From Marinobacter sp. EhC06 (GTDB taxonomy: Bacteria > Pseudomonadota > Gammaproteobacteria > Pseudomonadales > Oleiphilaceae), in contig NZ_LXYO01000037.1 in the NCBI RefSeq assembly GCF_001650915.1, positions 1 through 64,000 on the forward strand: 64,000 nt of DNA, in the 5' to 3' direction. A program made the translations under genes and the position numbers. A model generated the notes under the pieces. The model saw only the letters and a list, made by a program, of their open reading frames with translations, was not told the DNA's origin and did no database searches. Within the stretch, counting starts at the first letter, position 1; every line of letters starts with the position of its first letter. Shown in pieces: positions 60,648 to 64,000 of the stretch.

Positions 60648-62336
60648 ATGTCGAAAAGTGACAAAACCGGTAAAACAGGCTCTTACGTTTACACCATGAA
60701 CCGCGTGGGCAAGGTGGTACCGCCCAAGCGCGAGATTCTGAAAGACATCTCACTGAGTTTCTTCCCCGGCGCCAAGATCGGCGTTCTGGGCCTCAACGGT
60801 GCCGGTAAATCCACCCTGCTCCGCATTATGGCGGGCGTAGACCAGGATTACATCGGTGAAGCCCGTCCGCAGCCCGGCATCAACGTGGGCTACCTGCCCC
60901 AGGAGCCGGAGCTGGACGAAGAGAAAACCGTCAAGGAGATCGTCGACGAGGCGGTTTCCGGCGTCCACGACGCCCTGGCCGAACTGGACCAGGTGTACGC
61001 AGCCTACGCCGAACCGGATGCTGATTTTGATGCCCTGGCCAAGAAGCAGGGCGAGCTGGAGGCCTATATCCAGGCCACCGATGGCCACGATATTGAGCGC
61101 AAGATGGAAGTTGCCGCGGACGCCCTGCGTCTTCCACCCTGGGATCAAAAAGTCAGCGTTCTTTCCGGTGGTGAACGCCGCCGGGTAGCTCTGTGCCGTC
61201 TGCTGCTGTCCGGCCCGGACATGCTGCTGCTGGACGAGCCCACCAACCATCTGGATGCCGAATCCGTGGCCTGGCTCGAGCGCTTCCTGCACGACTACGA
61301 AGGCACCGTGGTCGCCATCACCCACGACCGCTACTTCCTCGACAACGTCGCCGGCTGGATCCTGGAACTGGACCGTGGCCACGGCATTCCGTTTGAAGGC
61401 AACTACAGCCAGTGGCTGGAGAACAAGGAAAAGCGCCTGGAGATGGAGTCCAAGCAGGAGGCTTCTCACCAGAAAGCCATCAAGCAGGAACTGGAGTGGG
61501 TACGTAGCAACGCCAAGGGCCGTCAGTCCAAGAGCAAGGCCCGTCTGGCCCGCTTTGAGGAGATGAGCTCCCAGGAATTCCAGAAGCGCAACGAAACCAA
61601 CGAACTCTACATTCCGCCCGGACCACGGCTGGGCAACAAGGTGATCGAGGTGGACGGCATCAGCAAGTCCTTCGGTGACCGCCTGCTGTATGAAGACGTG
61701 TCCTTCAGCGTACCGCCCGGTGCCATCGTAGGCATTATCGGCGGTAACGGTGCCGGTAAATCCACCCTGTTCAAGATGATTGCCGGTTTCGACAAGCCGG
61801 ACTCCGGTGACATTACCGTCGGCGAAACCGTGGAACTGGCCTACGTGGACCAGATGCGCGACCTCGACGGCAGCAAAACCGTCTGGGAGGAACTCTCCGA
61901 CGGCAACGACATCATCAAGGTTGGCAACTACGAGACGCCATCGCGGGCCTACGTTGGCCGCTTCAACTTCAAGGGCAGCGACCAGCAAAAGCGGGTTGGC
62001 GACCTGTCCGGCGGTGAGCGCAACCGCCTGCACCTGGCCAAGCTGCTGAAACAGGGCGGCAACGTGCTGCTGCTGGATGAGCCGACCAACGATCTGGACG
62101 TGGAAACCCTCCGGGCCCTGGAAGAAGCCCTGCTGAACTTCCCCGGTTCTGCCCTGGTGATCTCACACGATCGCTGGTTCCTTGACCGTGTAGCCAGCCA
62201 TATTCTAGCGTTCGAGGATGATGGCGAGGTGGTGTACTTCGAGGGGAACTTCACTGAGTACGATGAGGACTTCAAGAAGCGCAAGGGTGACTCTGCTATG
62301 CAGCCCCAGCGCATGAAGTACAAGAAGCTTGCGTAA
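60648..62336 (+). CDS. ettA: Energy-dependent translational throttle protein EttA (ABC-F)
   Basis: A 562-residue ABC-F protein with two ATPase domains. Walker A GLNGAGKSTLL and GGNGAGKSTLF, signatures LSGGERRRVAL and LSGGERNRLHL, and the P-site linker between them with the Arg/Lys-rich GRQSKSKARLARFEE. The start region YVYTMNRVGKVVPPKREIL is typical of EttA. It binds the ribosomal E site and gates elongation by ADP/ATP ratio. I use ATG 60648. The island ends inside its upstream region, so its native promoter may have been replaced or moved. Confidence 0.96.
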   Translation: MSKSDKTGKTGSYVYTMNRVGKVVPPKREILKDISLSFFPGAKIGVLGLNGAGKSTLLRIMAGVDQDYIGEARPQPGINVGYLPQEPELDEEKTVKEIVDEAVSGVHDALAELDQVYAAYAEPDADFDALAKKQGELEAYIQATDGHDIERKMEVAADALRLPPWDQKVSVLSGGERRRVALCRLLLSGPDMLLLDEPTNHLDAESVAWLERFLHDYEGTVVAITHDRYFLDNVAGWILELDRGHGIPFEGNYSQWLENKEKRLEMESKQEASHQKAIKQELEWVRSNAKGRQSKSKARLARFEEMSSQEFQKRNETNELYIPPGPRLGNKVIEVDGISKSFGDRLLYEDVSFSVPPGAIVGIIGGNGAGKSTLFKMIAGFDKPDSGDITVGETVELAYVDQMRDLDGSKTVWEELSDGNDIIKVGNYETPSRAYVGRFNFKGSDQQKRVGDLSGGERNRLHLAKLLKQGGNVLLLDEPTNDLDVETLRALEEALLNFPGSALVISHDRWFLDRVASHILAFEDDGEVVYFEGNFTEYDEDFKKRKGDSAMQPQRMKYKKLA

Positions 62337-62343
62337 GGCCCTT

Positions 62344-62437
62344 TGTCGGATTACGGCCCTGCGGGCCTAATCCGACCTACAAACTACAAACGCCAGAACC
62401 AGACCGTAGGTCGGATTAGGCAAAGCCGTAATCCGAC
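62344..62437. repeat. Paired palindromic extragenic repeat (copy 2)
   Basis: The left arm 62344-62380 and right arm 62406-62437 share TGTCGGATTACGG and GTAGGTCGGATTAGGC with the pair at 13578-13669. It lies between ettA and radA. Confidence 0.9.
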
Positions 62438-62460
62438 GAACAATCAGGCAACTACCCCTC

Positions 62461-63837
62461 ATGGCAAAAACCAAAACCGCCTTTGTCTGCACCGAATGTG
62501 GTGCAGACTACTCCAAGTGGCAGGGCCAGTGCACGGCTTGCCAGGCCTGGAACACCATCAGCGAAGTCCGCGGTGTCAGCAGCAACAGCAAGGGCGCCCG
62601 CGGTGCCCGCTTTGAGGGGTTTGCCGGCAGTTTATCCGAGGTTCAAAGCCTGGACGACGTCAGCCTCGCCGAGCAGCCCCGCATCAGCTCCGGCATGCAG
62701 GAGTTCGATCGAGTCCTGGGCGGCGGACTGGTGGAAGGCTCTGCCGTGCTTATGGGAGGCCACCCGGGCGCCGGTAAGAGCACCCTTCTTCTCCAGGCCG
62801 TCTGCCATCTCGCTGCAAGCGTCCCCGCTTTATATGTGACTGGCGAGGAATCCCTGCAACAGGTCGCCATGCGCGCCAAGCGGCTGGGCCTGCCCACCAA
62901 AGACCTGAAAATGCTGTCCGAAACCAGTGTCGAACGAGTCATGCAGGTGGCCGAGGCGGAAAAACCCCGGATTCTGGTGGTAGACAGTATTCAGGTGATG
63001 CACATGGCGGATATCGAGTCCGCTCCTGGAAGCGTCTCCCAGGTGCGGGAAAGCGCAGCCTACCTGACCCGGTTTGCCAAGCAGACCGGCACCATCCTGT
63101 TCCTGGTCGGCCATGTCACCAAGGACGGCAGCCTGGCAGGCCCGAAAGTCCTGGAACACATGATTGACTGCTCGATCCTGCTGGAAGGTTCCAGCGACAG
63201 TCGTTATCGAACGCTCCGTGGCATCAAGAACCGGTTCGGTGCGGTGAATGAGCTGGGCGTGTTCGCCATGCTGGAGCAGGGCCTGAAGGAAGTGAAGAAC
63301 CCCAGCGCGATCTTCCTGAACCGCGGCGAAGACGCGGCCCCGGGAAGCGTGGTGATGGTGGTCTGGGAAGGTACCCGCCCCATGTTGGTGGAAATCCAGG
63401 CTCTGGTCGATATGGCTCAGGGCGGCTACCCGAGACGGGTCGCGGTTGGCCTTGATCAGAACCGGCTGGCCATGCTCCTTGCTGTATTGCACCGCCACGG
63501 CGGCATGCACGTGTCCGATCAGGACGTGTTCGTGAACGTGGTTGGCGGCGTAAAGGTAAACGAAACCAGCGCCGACCTGGCCCTGCTGGCCGCCATCGTC
63601 TCCTCCTTCCGCGACCGCGCCCTACCCCAGGACCTGGTGATCTTCGGAGAAGTGGGCCTCTCTGGCGAAATCCGCCCGGTGCCCAGCGGCCAAGAACGCA
63701 TCTATGAAGCCGCCAAGCACGGCTTTACCCGGGCCTTGGTGCCAAAATCCAATGCCCCGAGGAAGGCCATCGACGGCATGAAGGTGATTCCGGTGACCAA
63801 GCTCAGTGATGCGCTCACGGCTCTGGAAGAACTTTAG
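62461..63837 (+). CDS. radA: DNA repair protein RadA
   Basis: A 458-residue RecA-like branch-migration helicase. N-terminal zinc finger CTECGADYSKWQGQC then TAC, Walker A GGHPGAGKSTLL (about 99-110), the RadA-specific KNRFG motif (about 258-262) and a C-terminal Lon-type substrate-binding domain. Length is normal. It extends heteroduplex in recombination. It follows ettA on the same strand after the palindromic repeat. Confidence 0.97.
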   Translation: MAKTKTAFVCTECGADYSKWQGQCTACQAWNTISEVRGVSSNSKGARGARFEGFAGSLSEVQSLDDVSLAEQPRISSGMQEFDRVLGGGLVEGSAVLMGGHPGAGKSTLLLQAVCHLAASVPALYVTGEESLQQVAMRAKRLGLPTKDLKMLSETSVERVMQVAEAEKPRILVVDSIQVMHMADIESAPGSVSQVRESAAYLTRFAKQTGTILFLVGHVTKDGSLAGPKVLEHMIDCSILLEGSSDSRYRTLRGIKNRFGAVNELGVFAMLEQGLKEVKNPSAIFLNRGEDAAPGSVVMVVWEGTRPMLVEIQALVDMAQGGYPRRVAVGLDQNRLAMLLAVLHRHGGMHVSDQDVFVNVVGGVKVNETSADLALLAAIVSSFRDRALPQDLVIFGEVGLSGEIRPVPSGQERIYEAAKHGFTRALVPKSNAPRKAIDGMKVIPVTKLSDALTALEEL

Positions 63838-63843
63838 AGGGAT

Positions 63844-63999
63844 CTAGTCGATAAGATGCGCGAACTCTCGTTCGAGCAACGCCTGGTCCCCAAGGTTGAG
63901 CTCAACGAGGCGCTTGAGGTGGGTCGCGCTGTCGAGGTCAATGTACTGGCATTTAAAACCCAGCCTGTGGGGCTCCACGTGTCGAAGCTCGACGGCCAT
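63844..63999 (-). CDS. PilZ-domain-like protein, C-terminal end (truncated by window)
   Basis: On the minus strand a frame enters from the right edge and ends at TAG (63844-63846). It reads ELRHVEPHRLGFKCQYIDLD, then THLKRLVELNLGD and a closing EFAHLID. The last part, with HLKRLVELNLGD, resembles the end of PilZ-domain proteins found after radA in Marinobacter-type genomes. Only about 51 residues are visible, so the family name is tentative. Confidence 0.5.
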   Translation of the reverse strand: MAVELRHVEPHRLGFKCQYIDLDSATHLKRLVELNLGDQALLEREFAHLID

Positions 64000-64000
64000 A

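Noticed and set aside
1..64000. tRNA genes or CRISPR arrays
   Set aside because: No cloverleaf-like segment with a clear TTCRA arm and no regularly spaced repeats were seen, also not at the island ends.

Overview
The window reads as chromosomal DNA from a marine gammaproteobacterium, most likely Marinobacter or a close relative. The evidence is the gene order pilY1-pilY2-pilE / ispH-fkpB-lspA-ileS-ribF / murJ / rpsT / proB / obgE-rpmA-rplU / ispB, a wax-ester synthase (WS/DGAT), a DUF6316 protein, and the order pgpA-thiL-nusB-ribH-ribBA-ribD-nrdR-glyA. It closes with ettA-radA and a PilZ-like gene. The species call is inferred from gene content, not from a search.

Layout. 1-25.2 kb: core genome (type IV pilus minor components, isoprenoid and riboflavin synthesis, translation, lipid II flippase, storage lipid synthesis). 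25.2-60.6 kb: a large accessory region. 60.6-64 kb: core genome again (ettA, radA, PilZ).

The accessory region looks like one integrated element. An identical 17-bp direct repeat lies at 25761-25777 (glyA side) and 60562-60578 (about 70 bp before ettA). Just inside the right repeat is a four-gene, stop/start-coupled operon of three different tyrosine recombinases plus a small coiled-coil protein. This resembles Tn554-type tnpABC, recombinase-in-trio and Gamma-Mobile-Trio modules. The cargo is a mosaic: (a) AT-rich defence-type genes: a SIR2-like protein with a nonsense-interrupted membrane partner, an Mrr-type nuclease, an XRE regulator with a winged-helix/SF2-helicase pair, an MbcA-like antitoxin remnant, and a single-chain MmeI-like restriction-modification enzyme with its own serine recombinase; (b) an 8.6-kb sulfur/flavin module; (c) a LOV-domain GGDEF/EAL photoreceptor.

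The sulfur/flavin module (33.4-42.3 kb) is the most coherent metabolic unit. A Na+/solute symporter, a small membrane protein, two different FMNH2-dependent luciferase-family monooxygenases, two flavin reductases, a stand-alone RibB and a NudE-type Nudix hydrolase lie head to tail with strong Shine-Dalgarno sites. They are followed by a YeiE-type LysR regulator and a YeiH-type exporter. The inferred job is import and oxidative C-S cleavage of an organosulfur compound, with its own flavin supply and sulfite-responsive sulfite efflux. A glutathione-dependent formaldehyde dehydrogenase (adhC) with a LysR regulator lies just before it. The usual adhC partner, fghA, survives only as a frameshifted relic.
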